Positions 1-7,262 of a stretch of DNA of 26,010 bases are shown piece by piece. A program made the translations under genes and the position numbers. The stretch comes from Bacteroidota bacterium. GTDB lineage: Bacteria > Bacteroidota > Bacteroidia > Chitinophagales > Chitinophagaceae. The notes beneath the pieces were generated by a model. That model saw only the letters and a list, made by a program, of their open reading frames with translations. It ran no database searches and was not told the DNA's origin. How positions within the stretch are numbered: position 1 is the stretch's first letter; every line of letters starts with the position of its first letter. Where the stretch lies: the NCBI GenBank assembly GCA_026391115.1, contig JAPLER010000060.1, positions 4,790-30,799 of the forward strand. Reading direction: 5' to 3'.

Positions 1-888
1 GAAACAAAAAATGCTTCCACAATTCAAAGTGTTGGAGATGATGCAGCAGTGATTGACCACTTTGGTAAGCAAACTGTTATTAGTACAGATTTATTGATTG
101 AAGGAATTCATTTTGACCTAATGTACACACCACTAAAACATTTGGGATACAAGAGTGTAGTGGTAAATGTGAGTGACATTTATGCAATGAATGCAACGCC
201 AACTCAAATTACAATGAGCATTGGCATTAGCAATAGAATTAGTCTTGAAGCACTTGATGAGTTTTATGAAGGGGTTTATGCAGCTTGCGAAAAATATAAT
301 GTTGACCTAGTAGGGGGCGATACTTCGTCTTCTCAAAAAGGTTTTATTATTTCTGTAACAGCCATTGGCGAAGTTGCACCAGATAAATTTGTGAAAAGAA
401 GCACAGCACAAAAAGGAGATTTAATTTGTGTGAGTGGTTTTCTTGGAGGAGCTTTTTTAGGCTTGACCTTGATGGAAAGAGAGAAAAGAATTTATCTTGA
501 AAATCCTCAAATTCAACCAGACCTTGAAGGTGAAGATTATATAGTTGGCAGACTATTAAAACCAGAAGCAAGAAAAGATATTATTGATTTTTTGGAAGAA
601 CAAAAAATTACTCCTACAAGTATGATGGATGTAAGTGATGGATTAAGTAGTGAAGTGTTACACCTATCTAAACAAAGCAATTTGGGCTGCAGATTATACG
701 AAGAAAAAATTCCTGTTCATCCATCTGCAAAGCAAGCTGCATTTAAGTTTGGGCTAGATGCAACAATTTGTGCAAGCGAAGAAATAAGTGTAATTGGTTA
801 TATGGCAGAGCTTGAAGAAGGCTGCAAAATTATTACTAAAAGTGGCAGCACACACAATATTGAAGCACAGGGATGGAAGGCTTTTTAA
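1..888 (+). CDS. thiL: Thiamine-monophosphate kinase ThiL, 5' end missing
   Basis: ThiL phosphorylates thiamine monophosphate to thiamine diphosphate with ATP, the last step of cofactor synthesis in the cytoplasm. The reading frame is open from base 1, so the gene begins outside the window. The GTG at 49 is an internal valine, because the codons before it encode the diagnostic N-terminal motif SVGDDAAVI (Mg/ATP binding in the AIR-synthase/ThiL fold). Further motifs are STDLLIEGIHFD, the VVNVSDIYAMNA substrate-side stretch, DLVGGDTS and SMMDVSDGLSSE. The C-terminus AQGWKAF is typical of Bacteroidota ThiL. 295 residues are visible; the family is usually about 325-350, so roughly the first 40-50 residues are lost. 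It converges on the gene ending at 930 with a 41-base gap in which I see no convincing terminator. Confidence 0.93.
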   Translation, partial: ETKNASTIQSVGDDAAVIDHFGKQTVISTDLLIEGIHFDLMYTPLKHLGYKSVVVNVSDIYAMNATPTQITMSIGISNRISLEALDEFYEGVYAACEKYNVDLVGGDTSSSQKGFIISVTAIGEVAPDKFVKRSTAQKGDLICVSGFLGGAFLGLTLMEREKRIYLENPQIQPDLEGEDYIVGRLLKPEARKDIIDFLEEQKITPTSMMDVSDGLSSEVLHLSKQSNLGCRLYEEKIPVHPSAKQAAFKFGLDATICASEEISVIGYMAELEEGCKIITKSGSTHNIEAQGWKAF

Positions 889-929
889 GCAATCCTCGAT
901 GTAAGGTGTACTATGTTTTTGCTTTAAAA

Positions 930-1580
930 TTATTTTACTGCAAACACAATTCTTACACCCATCGGAATGCTTAAGCCCCAAACATCAACATTAGTAAGTG
1001 CTTTTTGATTATCGATAAAAAATGGCTTCTTTACTTCAATTGTTTCATCAGGATGTTCTTTAACCTTGTGATTGGTAACTCTTGCACCTAAACCAACGTA
1101 CAGCTCAACAAATACAAAGCCATCAAAAAGTTCAATTCTGCTACCAAATTTAACGTTCAATCCCAAGACATTTTTAACAACGTTATAATCTTCTTTTTGG
1201 TAGTAAGATGGTATGCCGTTTTGATACTCACGACCACCCCATCTACTTTCTTCCCAGTAATTTTTTTTCCAAAAGCAATCTAGTTCTATAAAATTCTCCT
1301 TGAGTTTATCTACAAAAAATTTATAAGTTGGCTTTATAATAAACCCTGTTCTGTATACATTGTCAACAGCAAGTGTATTTATTAGCAAAGAAACATCTAA
1401 CCCAAATGCTTGTTTTTTTGTAGTCGTTAATTCTGCACCAAATGTTGCACTTGGGTGATAAATATCTATTAATGACAAGGGAGAAAATCGTAATAAAATT
1501 TTTTCAGTGTTATTAACCTTTTGATTAAATGCAATTATACAAATACAAAGAAGTAATGTAGTCAGTATTAATTTTATCAT
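930..1580 (-). CDS. Exported protein, probable outer-membrane beta-barrel, function unknown
   Basis: I do not recognise a named family. The 216-residue product has a hydrophobic N-terminal segment (about residues 3-18) that looks like a signal peptide. The rest alternates polar and aromatic/hydrophobic residues in short strands, for example SLIDIYHPSATFGAEL, GFIIKPTYKFFV, FVELYVGLGARV and a C-terminal strand GLSIPMGVRIVFAVK. This resembles small Bacteroidota outer-membrane barrels (DUF3575-like), which is an inference from pattern only. Its ATG overlaps the stop of the upstream lipoprotein gene by one base (TAATG), so the two are almost certainly translationally coupled. It is the last gene of a three-gene operon with two LVIVD lipoproteins, suggesting a shared cell-surface role. 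Confidence 0.75.
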   Translation of the reverse strand: MIKLILTTLLLCICIIAFNQKVNNTEKILLRFSPLSLIDIYHPSATFGAELTTTKKQAFGLDVSLLINTLAVDNVYRTGFIIKPTYKFFVDKLKENFIELDCFWKKNYWEESRWGGREYQNGIPSYYQKEDYNVVKNVLGLNVKFGSRIELFDGFVFVELYVGLGARVTNHKVKEHPDETIEVKKPFFIDNQKALTNVDVWGLSIPMGVRIVFAVK

Positions 1581-2323
1581 TATTTAATGGTTGCTATTTT
1601 TATGGGATTTATCCTATTTGTAATATCATAAATATTAATGCCAGTGCTAGTGTAGCAAATCAATTCATCGTCATAAGGTATTACATCTAAGCACTTTTCA
1701 TCTTTAAGTGTTTTAACAAGTCTGGGCAAATATTGATTGGTAATATCATATACTTGTAACCCCTTTGATGTATCACATACATACAAATTATTGCCCCAAT
1801 ATCCCAATCCCATAGGCTCTTGCATAGGTAGGGTGTAAATTTCAATGGGCTTGTTTATGAAACGAATATCAATAACTGACAATACACTTCGTCCACCACC
1901 ACACATACTAGAGCTGCGAAGTGTAGCATAAGCAACACTATCTTTTGCTACTACAGGGTCGCACCTTCTAAATACTTGCTGGCTTGTAGCTGTACTTATC
2001 ATAGTTGGATTTAGTGGATTTGCCAATGAATAAATATATACCATACTGGTGCTACCTATAAATAGTTTGTCTTTAAAAGCAAATATGGTTTCAATACCCC
2101 AGCCAATATTTACAATGTTTTTATAAATAGGTGTACTAGGGTTTGATATATCGAAAACACGAAGCCTTGTGTCATCAACACTATATAGATAGTTGCCTAC
2201 TATGGCAAACCTAGCAAGGCTTCCACCAGTTCCTGTAGTTACATAAATGTTATTCCCTTGATCATTTTTTGTGCAGCAAAAAAAAGAGAATGCTATAAGC
2301 ATATATATGAGTATCTTTTTCAT
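1580..2323 (-). CDS. LVIVD-repeat beta-propeller lipoprotein (C-terminal half of the usual propeller)
   Basis: The 247-residue protein begins with a lipoprotein signal (MKKILIYMLIAFSFFCC; acylated Cys at about residue 16 or 17). It then has five LVIVD-type blades with the recurring core (V/I)-x-(V/I)-(F/Y)-D-I-(S/T)-N-x-x-x-P. Clear copies are LRVFDISNPSTP, VYIYSLANPLNP, LSVIDIRFINKP, LQVYDITNQYLP and INIYDITNRINP. Such repeats form surface-exposed propeller blades; no enzymatic role is known to me. The region from GGSLARFAIVGNYLYSVDD onward matches what I know as the second half of single-chain Bacteroidota LVIVD lipoproteins, and the first half is in the gene just upstream. The start is an ATG, 19 bases after the upstream stop. 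The stop overlaps the next gene's ATG. Confidence 0.85.
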   Translation of the reverse strand: MKKILIYMLIAFSFFCCTKNDQGNNIYVTTGTGGSLARFAIVGNYLYSVDDTRLRVFDISNPSTPIYKNIVNIGWGIETIFAFKDKLFIGSTSMVYIYSLANPLNPTMISTATSQQVFRRCDPVVAKDSVAYATLRSSSMCGGGRSVLSVIDIRFINKPIEIYTLPMQEPMGLGYWGNNLYVCDTSKGLQVYDITNQYLPRLVKTLKDEKCLDVIPYDDELICYTSTGINIYDITNRINPIKIATIK

Positions 2324-2342
2324 AATTTTCCTTTTTTATGTT

Positions 2343-2879
2343 TTATCTGTAGCAATTTTGGCTTACAGTAATTTGTTTTTTCCAACCTATCACAGCACCC
2401 TTAGTGCTATCTACACACTCAAAATATACATCACTTTCATTGGGGTAATTTTGTATGCTTTGCATTGGAAACACACCATTAATTCTATTTACAAGTTGTG
2501 GATTGGCTGGGTTGTGCAAATCAAAAACCACTAAATCGATAAGGTTGTTTGCATACAAAAAACTATCCTTTATAGCCATTTCAAAATTGTATGGGATATT
2601 TAAAAAGCCTGTTTTTAGAGGGTTAAGCTTTTGGGTATTGTCAATAACGTGTATGCCTGTACCCATATCATTTTGAAAAATATAATTACCGTACGCATAT
2701 ATTTTACCAGCATTAACAGTGGGTTTCGGGGCTGAAAAATTTATACTTTTCAAGTCGTTTTTATTTACATAAATAGGCACATATCCATAACCTTTATTGT
2801 CTTTATCTATACTTACCACCCTTCTACAAGAAACCAAAAAAAGCGTAGGAATAATTATTAGATGAAAGATTTTTCTCAT
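2343..2879 (-). CDS. Short LVIVD-repeat lipoprotein (N-terminal half of the usual propeller)
   Basis: About 178 residues from the ATG at 2879, reading MRKIFHLIIIPTLFLVSC with the lipobox cysteine directly followed by RR. A longer reading from 2897 would need a TTG start and would spoil the signal peptide, so I use the ATG. After the lipid anchor come GKIYAYGNYIFQND and two LVIVD blades, GIHVIDNTQKLNP and LVVFDLHNPANP. The protein ends in VDSTKGAVIGWKKQ, shortly after where the related single-chain lipoproteins continue into the rest of the propeller. Two blades cannot close a propeller alone; the neighbouring gene supplies five more. It is first gene of the operon and divergent from murI across a 91-base region that carries phased repeats. 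Confidence 0.8.
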   Translation of the reverse strand: MRKIFHLIIIPTLFLVSCRRVVSIDKDNKGYGYVPIYVNKNDLKSINFSAPKPTVNAGKIYAYGNYIFQNDMGTGIHVIDNTQKLNPLKTGFLNIPYNFEMAIKDSFLYANNLIDLVVFDLHNPANPQLVNRINGVFPMQSIQNYPNESDVYFECVDSTKGAVIGWKKQITVSQNCYR

Positions 2880-2907
2880 ATAAAAAAATTTTATCAAATG
2901 TGAAATA

Positions 2908-2915
2908 TATATTTG
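2908..2915 (+). promoter_or_regulatory. Possible -7 promoter element upstream of murI
   Basis: TATATTTG matches the Bacteroidota -7 consensus TAnnTTTG exactly. It lies 55 bases before the murI ATG, and transcription would start near 2921, just before the repeat array. I see no TTG at the expected -33 position, so support is partial. Confidence 0.35.
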
Positions 2916-2922
2916 TTATTAA

Positions 2923-2966
2923 TGTCACAGCATTGTCATTTAATAGTCATAAAACTGTCATTTTAA
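2923..2966 (+). promoter_or_regulatory. Four phased 11-base direct repeats resembling a tandem PHO box
   Basis: The core (T/A)GTCA begins at 2923, 2934, 2945 and 2956, an exact 11-base spacing each time. The 18-mer at 2944-2961, TAGTCATAAAACTGTCAT, agrees with the E. coli PHO-box consensus (two CTGTCAT units separated by four A/T-rich bases) at about 16 of 18 positions. Direct repeats with an 11-base period are the usual target of OmpR/PhoB-family response regulators, which bind one helical face. The array ends four bases before the murI ATG and 44 bases upstream of the divergent lipoprotein ATG. The repeats and spacing are seen directly; the PhoB assignment is inference. Confidence 0.55.
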
Positions 2967-2970
2967 AATA

Positions 2971-3810
2971 ATGAAACATCAAGGTTCAATAGGCGTTTTT
3001 GATAGTGGTTATGGTGGTTTAACTGTTTTAAAAGAAATAGTTAAAAAGCTACCACAATACAACTATGTGTATCTTGGAGACAACGCACGTGCCCCTTATG
3101 GCAATAGAAGTTTTGATACTGTGTATCAGTACACTCAAGAGTGTGTTGAATGGTTTTTTAATCATGGTTGCTACCTAGTAATTTTGGCTTGCAATACAGC
3201 ATCTGCAAAAGCTTTACGCACTATTCAACAAAAATTTATTGCAATACAACATCCTAACAAACGTGTACTTGGTGTAATAAGACCCACTACAGAGATAATT
3301 GGAAATTATACGCTAAGCAATCATATTGGTATATTGGCAACCAATGGCACTATTTCCTCAAACTCTTACCCAATAGAGATTTCAAAATTTTTTCCAAACG
3401 TTATTGTGCATCAACAAGCTTGTCCAATGTGGGTGCCTTTAATTGAAAATAATGAACATAACAGTAAAGGGGCTGATTTTTTTGTTAAAGAATATATTAA
3501 TGCTCTGGATAAACAAAACCCAAATATTGATACCATACTTTTAGCCTGCACACATTATCCTTTAATAATAAATAAAATAAAAGAATACACACCAATAGGT
3601 ACAAAAATTATTACACAAGGAGAAATTGTTGCTGATAGTTTAATGCAATATTTACATAAACATAATGAACTTGAAAAACTTTGTAGCAAAGATTTTAAGC
3701 AACATTTTTACACCACAGATTCGATAGTAGAGTTTGACAAATACGCCTCTCTTTTCTATGGTGAAAAAATTAGTAGCAAACACTGCAATTTAAACTCATC
3801 CATCTCGTAA
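2971..3810 (+). CDS. murI: Glutamate racemase
   Basis: MurI interconverts L- and D-glutamate without a cofactor and supplies the D-Glu that MurD adds to the peptidoglycan stem peptide. The 279-residue protein has the family signatures in order: GVFDSGYGGLTVL (Asp11), YLGDNARAPYG, ACNTASAKALR with catalytic Cys74, and LACTHYPLI with catalytic Cys193. The ATG start places the DSG motif ten residues in, as usual, and no earlier start fits. It is followed after 20 bases by a thioredoxin-fold lipoprotein gene on the same strand, probably co-transcribed. It is near the dcw cluster but not part of it, and oppositely oriented. A PHO-box-like array sits directly against its start codon. Confidence 0.96.
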   Translation: MKHQGSIGVFDSGYGGLTVLKEIVKKLPQYNYVYLGDNARAPYGNRSFDTVYQYTQECVEWFFNHGCYLVILACNTASAKALRTIQQKFIAIQHPNKRVLGVIRPTTEIIGNYTLSNHIGILATNGTISSNSYPIEISKFFPNVIVHQQACPMWVPLIENNEHNSKGADFFVKEYINALDKQNPNIDTILLACTHYPLIINKIKEYTPIGTKIITQGEIVADSLMQYLHKHNELEKLCSKDFKQHFYTTDSIVEFDKYASLFYGEKISSKHCNLNSSIS

Positions 3811-3830
3811 TAATTATATAACAAACAATA

Positions 3831-4391
3831 ATGAAAAAAAATATTATATACTATCTTATAGTTTTAGTTTTAATGTTTAGTTGCAACACTAGGCAAGAAC
3901 AAAATAACACAAAGCACAATGATGTAGATTCAACATTAAAACAAGAAAAAACATCATCCACTCAAAACACACAAGACATTGTTGTGCCAGATTTTACAGC
4001 CAATGATATTGATGGTATACCTCTTAAATTATCGAATTTTTATAAAGGCAAAAAGGTTGTTCTAATTGATTTTTGGGCTAGCTGGTGTGGGCCGTGTAGA
4101 ATGGAAAACCCGAATGTAGTTGCTGCTTATCAAAAATATCATAGCAAAGGTTTTGATATTATTAGCGTAAGTTTAGATAAAACAAAAGAAGCTTGGTTAG
4201 CAGCTATAAAAGAAGACAAATTAAATTGGACTCACGTATCTGAATTAAAGTATTGGAATAGCGAAATTGCTAAACAATATGGCGTACAATCTATACCTAC
4301 AAATTTTTTAATTGATGGTAATGGAAAGCTTATTGCAGCTGAATTGCGTGGCCTTGATTTGGAAATAAAATTAAAAGAAATTTTAAATTAG
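3831..4391 (+). CDS. TlpA/ResA-like thioredoxin-fold lipoprotein
   Basis: A 186-residue thiol-disulfide oxidoreductase of the TlpA/ResA/AhpC-TSA-like group. It has a lipoprotein signal (hydrophobic residues about 4-15, lipobox LMFSC with Cys18) followed by a low-complexity tether rich in Asn, Gln, Thr and Ser to about residue 50. The thioredoxin domain then starts at VVPDFTANDIDG. The active site is FWASWCGPCRME (Cys86 and Cys89), and the cis-proline loop is GVQSIPTNFL (Pro156). It should act on the periplasmic side of an envelope membrane, reducing or exchanging disulfides, possibly in cytochrome maturation or envelope redox balance; the substrate is unknown. It is downstream of murI by 20 bases and ends just before a bidirectional terminator. 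Confidence 0.9.
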   Translation: MKKNIIYYLIVLVLMFSCNTRQEQNNTKHNDVDSTLKQEKTSSTQNTQDIVVPDFTANDIDGIPLKLSNFYKGKKVVLIDFWASWCGPCRMENPNVVAAYQKYHSKGFDIISVSLDKTKEAWLAAIKEDKLNWTHVSELKYWNSEIAKQYGVQSIPTNFLIDGNGKLIAAELRGLDLEIKLKEILN

Positions 4392-4410
4392 TTAAGCATA
4401 TCATTGAAAG

Positions 4411-4442
4411 AAAAAAGCTGTTAAAATGTAACAGCTTTTTTT
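4411..4442. terminator. Bidirectional rho-independent terminator
   Basis: The stem GCTGTTA (4417-4423) pairs with TAACAGC (4429-4435) around a five-base loop. It is extended by six A on the left pairing with T on the right, and the T run continues to 4442. Because both flanks are homopolymeric, it can terminate the tlpA-like gene (plus) and the Spy-like gene ending at 4472 (minus). Confidence 0.85.
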
Positions 4443-4471
4443 GTAAACTACCTATGAAAACAAACTAACTC

Positions 4472-5074
4472 TTATTTTTTACTTTCTGTTTTTTGTTCTA
4501 ATTTTTTCAATTGTTCTTGTGTAAGAATTGTTTTTAAATATTCTTTTTGAGAAACATGCAACGCTTTTAATTCTTCTCTTTTTTGTTCTTGCGATAAGGC
4601 ATTATCATTCCTAATTATTGCAACTTGTTGTTGAACTTCTGCTCTTTTAGTTTTCAATTTTGCTTCTTGATCTTGCGTTAATTGCAACTTGTTTTTCATT
4701 TTTTCAAACCTTGTTGCCATCTTTTCTTTTCGTTCTTGTTGTTTTTGCAATTTTTCAGATTCTAACTTAGCTTTTTGTGTTGCTGTAAGTGTAGCATCAA
4801 ATGCTGCTTTTCTTTGCTGATTTAAATCACCTATTTTTTGTTTATATTCTCCCAAAGTCATACTATTACTAGCTTTCAACTCTTTTACTTTTTGCTTAAA
4901 ATTAGTATTGATGGTTTTTACTTGAGCTTGCTGTTCATGGGTCAAGTTCAAATTTTTAATTATTTCTTTTCTGTGTTCTAATCTGTCTATTTTATTGTTT
5001 TTTTGCTTTGCTTGAGCATTAATTTGTGTTAATGCTAACAGTGCAAAACAAGATAAGAGAATGTACTTTTTCAT
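4472..5074 (-). CDS. Spy/CpxP-like periplasmic LTxxQ-motif protein
   Basis: The 200-residue protein has a Sec signal peptide (MKKYILLSCFALLALTQINAQA) and is then almost entirely charged amphipathic helix rich in Lys, Gln and Glu. It contains repeated LTxxQ-type motifs: NLTHEQQAQV, LTATQKAKL, LTQDQEAKL, LSQEQKREEL and LTQEQLKKL. In Spy and CpxP such motifs mark a helical, dimeric periplasmic chaperone or stress sensor. The repeats here suggest two Spy-like halves in tandem (about residues 35-105 and 110-190). The start is an ATG at 5074, 164 bases beyond the ftsZ stop and separated from it by the ftsZ terminator, so it is a separate unit. Function as a chaperone is inferred from the motif only. 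Confidence 0.78.
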   Translation of the reverse strand: MKKYILLSCFALLALTQINAQAKQKNNKIDRLEHRKEIIKNLNLTHEQQAQVKTINTNFKQKVKELKASNSMTLGEYKQKIGDLNQQRKAAFDATLTATQKAKLESEKLQKQQERKEKMATRFEKMKNKLQLTQDQEAKLKTKRAEVQQQVAIIRNDNALSQEQKREELKALHVSQKEYLKTILTQEQLKKLEQKTESKK

Positions 5075-5176
5075 AATTTTATTTTTTATTGTTATGTATA
5101 AGAGATAGCTAATGAAAGAAAAAGTTTAAACTCTATTTCTAAAAATTTTGTTAAAACTTTATTTCAAACTTTCACA

Positions 5177-5211
5177 TAAAAAAACTCCTTCAGCATCGAA
5201 CCAAAGGAGTT
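5177..5211 (-). terminator. Terminator after ftsZ, end of the dcw cluster
   Basis: On the minus strand, AACTCCTT (5211-5204) and AAGGAGTT (5190-5183) form an eight-base stem around a 13-base loop, followed immediately by a run of T. It lies 28 bases after the ftsZ stop and ends the long minus-strand unit. Confidence 0.8.
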
Positions 5212-5238
5212 AAACAAAACAAGTATAAACAAACTAAT

Positions 5239-7188
5239 TTAATCTGGTCTATTTCCGTCTAAAAAAGAATTTTTTTGAGAAATAACAACCTCATCTTTTG
5301 AATTTTTGTCAACAGTAGCTCTACTGTAATAACTTTCAACAGTTGTTAAGGTATTACCATGTATTTCCATCTTTTGTCTTATATAAGCAGGAATACTATC
5401 ATAATCATTAGCTGCATCAGCAGAGCTAATATTAAACGAAAGATTTCTTAATTTTTGAATTCTTTCAACTGCTCTTTTTCTTTGTTGTTCTTCTTCACTT
5501 AAATCTTCGGTAGCCAAAAAAGTAATAGGCTGTGGTACAACTTCTTCTCTAGTATTTACTTCAAAATGCAAAGCAATTGGTTGTTCTTCTTCTATCTCTA
5601 TATTTTGACTTATAATTTCATTTGTTGGTGTTTCTTTTATGTGCCATTCAAAAACATTTTCCGGTTTCTGTTCTTCTTTAATTTCTTCAACTTTATTTTC
5701 ATTGATAGGAGAATAAATATTTGATGGCTTACTTAATAAACTAGCTGTTGAAACAGTATTTTCTACAATTTTCATTGTCATAGAACTCTCATCAACTTCA
5801 TTTACGATTTCATCAGCAGAAGCTAATGTTTCTGTTGCTATTGAATCTACTAAAACAGATTTTTCAACTTCTGTATGAGCACCTAAATAAGGAGCAACAA
5901 AAGCTTCACTGGTACTTAATTCAAGTTCAAATATTTCAGTCTCTTTTACATCAAGCAAATCATCCTTTAATGCATCAAAATCTGTTGAAGAATAACTACT
6001 GCTGTTTAAAGATTCATAACCAATAATTTGATGCTCAGCAGTTTCAACAAGTTGTGGTGCATAGGGATTTTTATCCTCAAAAGGAATAGCTTGTTGTTGC
6101 ATAGCAACAGGTTGTTCAATTACAACTTTTTTCTCATTAGCAGCATTTTCACTATCTAGTGTTAAAACAATTTTAGCTTCGGCAGGTTTAGCTTTTGCTA
6201 ATGACTCTTTACTAAAAGGATCTTTGTGATGAAATCCAGTAGCGATAATAGTTATGCCAATTTTTTTATCCAATGTATTGTCAATACCCATACCTAAGAT
6301 AACATCTGTATTTTCTCCTGTTTGAGTACGTAAGAATTCGTTGATTAAATCAATTTCATCCATAGTGCATTCATAATCTCCTTCTGCACTATTGATGTTG
6401 ATTAAAATCCATTTAGCACCTCTAATTTCATTATCATTCAATAGTGGTGAACTTAATGCTTCCTCAATAGCAACTTGAGCTCTATTTTCTCCTTCAACAG
6501 TAGCACTACCCAATATAGCAACACCACCATTTTTCATTACAGTACACACATCTGCAAAGTCAACAATAATATGTCCTTTACTATTGATAATATCTGTAAT
6601 ACATTTAGATGCAGTTGCCAAAACATCATCTGCTTTGCTAAATGCTTCTTTCATTTTTAAGTTGCCATATTGCATACGCAACTTATCATTATTAATTACG
6701 AGCAAAGTATCTACGTGAGGCTTTAAGGCTTCAATTCCTTCTTTTGCTTGTTGCATTCTTTTTGGTCCTTCAAAGCTAAAAGGAGTAGTAACTATACCAA
6801 CTGTAAGTATGCCTAACTCTTTACAAATTTGAGCCACAATTGGAGCACCACCTGTACCAGTACCACCTCCCATACCTGCAGTTATAAAAGCCATCCTTGT
6901 ATTTACTTCAAGTATATTTTTTATTTCTTGCAAAGATTCTTCGGTCGCAAGCTTACCAACTTCTGGATTAGCACCTGCCCCTAAACCCATAGTAGATGCA
7001 GGACCCAGTTGAATTTTATTTAAAACTGGAGATTGATCAATTGCTTTTGCATCTGTATTGCAAACAACAAAGTCAACACCTTCTATGTTTTGCGAATACA
7101 TATAATTTACAGCATTGCTGCCGCCGCCGCCAATTCCAAAAACTTTAATAATGGATGACTTTTGTTTTGGTAAATCGAAATGGATCAT
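5239..7188 (-). CDS. ftsZ: Cell division protein FtsZ with long acidic linker
   Basis: FtsZ is the tubulin-like GTPase that assembles the Z ring. The globular GTPase and C-terminal subdomains occupy about residues 12-320: FGIGGGGSNAVNYM (18-30), GAGANPEVG, the tubulin signature GMGGGTGTGGAP (105-116), and the T7-loop region NGGVAILGSA. Residues about 321-560 form an acidic, low-conservation linker. A basic segment (QQRKRAVERIQKLR) follows, then a conserved C-terminal peptide DSIPAYIRQKM (597-607) expected to bind FtsA, and a Bacteroidota-type tail ending NSFLDGNRPD. At 649 residues it is much longer than the roughly 380 of E. coli FtsZ, mainly because of the linker. ATG start at 7188, 74 bases after ftsA; last gene of the cluster. 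Confidence 0.98.
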   Translation of the reverse strand: MIHFDLPKQKSSIIKVFGIGGGGSNAVNYMYSQNIEGVDFVVCNTDAKAIDQSPVLNKIQLGPASTMGLGAGANPEVGKLATEESLQEIKNILEVNTRMAFITAGMGGGTGTGGAPIVAQICKELGILTVGIVTTPFSFEGPKRMQQAKEGIEALKPHVDTLLVINNDKLRMQYGNLKMKEAFSKADDVLATASKCITDIINSKGHIIVDFADVCTVMKNGGVAILGSATVEGENRAQVAIEEALSSPLLNDNEIRGAKWILININSAEGDYECTMDEIDLINEFLRTQTGENTDVILGMGIDNTLDKKIGITIIATGFHHKDPFSKESLAKAKPAEAKIVLTLDSENAANEKKVVIEQPVAMQQQAIPFEDKNPYAPQLVETAEHQIIGYESLNSSSYSSTDFDALKDDLLDVKETEIFELELSTSEAFVAPYLGAHTEVEKSVLVDSIATETLASADEIVNEVDESSMTMKIVENTVSTASLLSKPSNIYSPINENKVEEIKEEQKPENVFEWHIKETPTNEIISQNIEIEEEQPIALHFEVNTREEVVPQPITFLATEDLSEEEQQRKRAVERIQKLRNLSFNISSADAANDYDSIPAYIRQKMEIHGNTLTTVESYYSRATVDKNSKDEVVISQKNSFLDGNRPD

Positions 7189-7262
7189 AGTCTTTTTTAA
7201 TTTTAGAATTAAAAATTATAAATATGAATCAAGGGTTTTTATTTATAATCAGCAATTTCTAA

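Noticed and set aside
887..924. AAGCAA/TTGCTT inverted repeat after thiL as a terminator
   Set aside because: It has six-base arms with a 26-base loop and no following T run; too weak.
2323..2343. Frameshift or sequencing error joining the two LVIVD genes
   Set aside because: The second gene has its own ATG, signal peptide and lipobox cysteine, so a single indel would not explain the arrangement.
2271..2534. Plus-strand hydrophobic 87-codon reading frame opposite the LVIVD genes
   Set aside because: It is antisense to two well-supported lipoprotein genes, with no start signal or family resemblance.
2880..2897. TTG-started N-terminal extension of the short LVIVD lipoprotein
   Set aside because: It adds bulky aromatic residues before a normal lipoprotein signal that already has an ATG at 2879.
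7194..7215. AT-only hairpin (TTTTTAATT/AATTAAAAA) just before the ftsZ ATG
   Set aside because: Nine A/T pairs make a weak stem and are common by chance in such AT-rich DNA; I would not call it regulatory without conservation.
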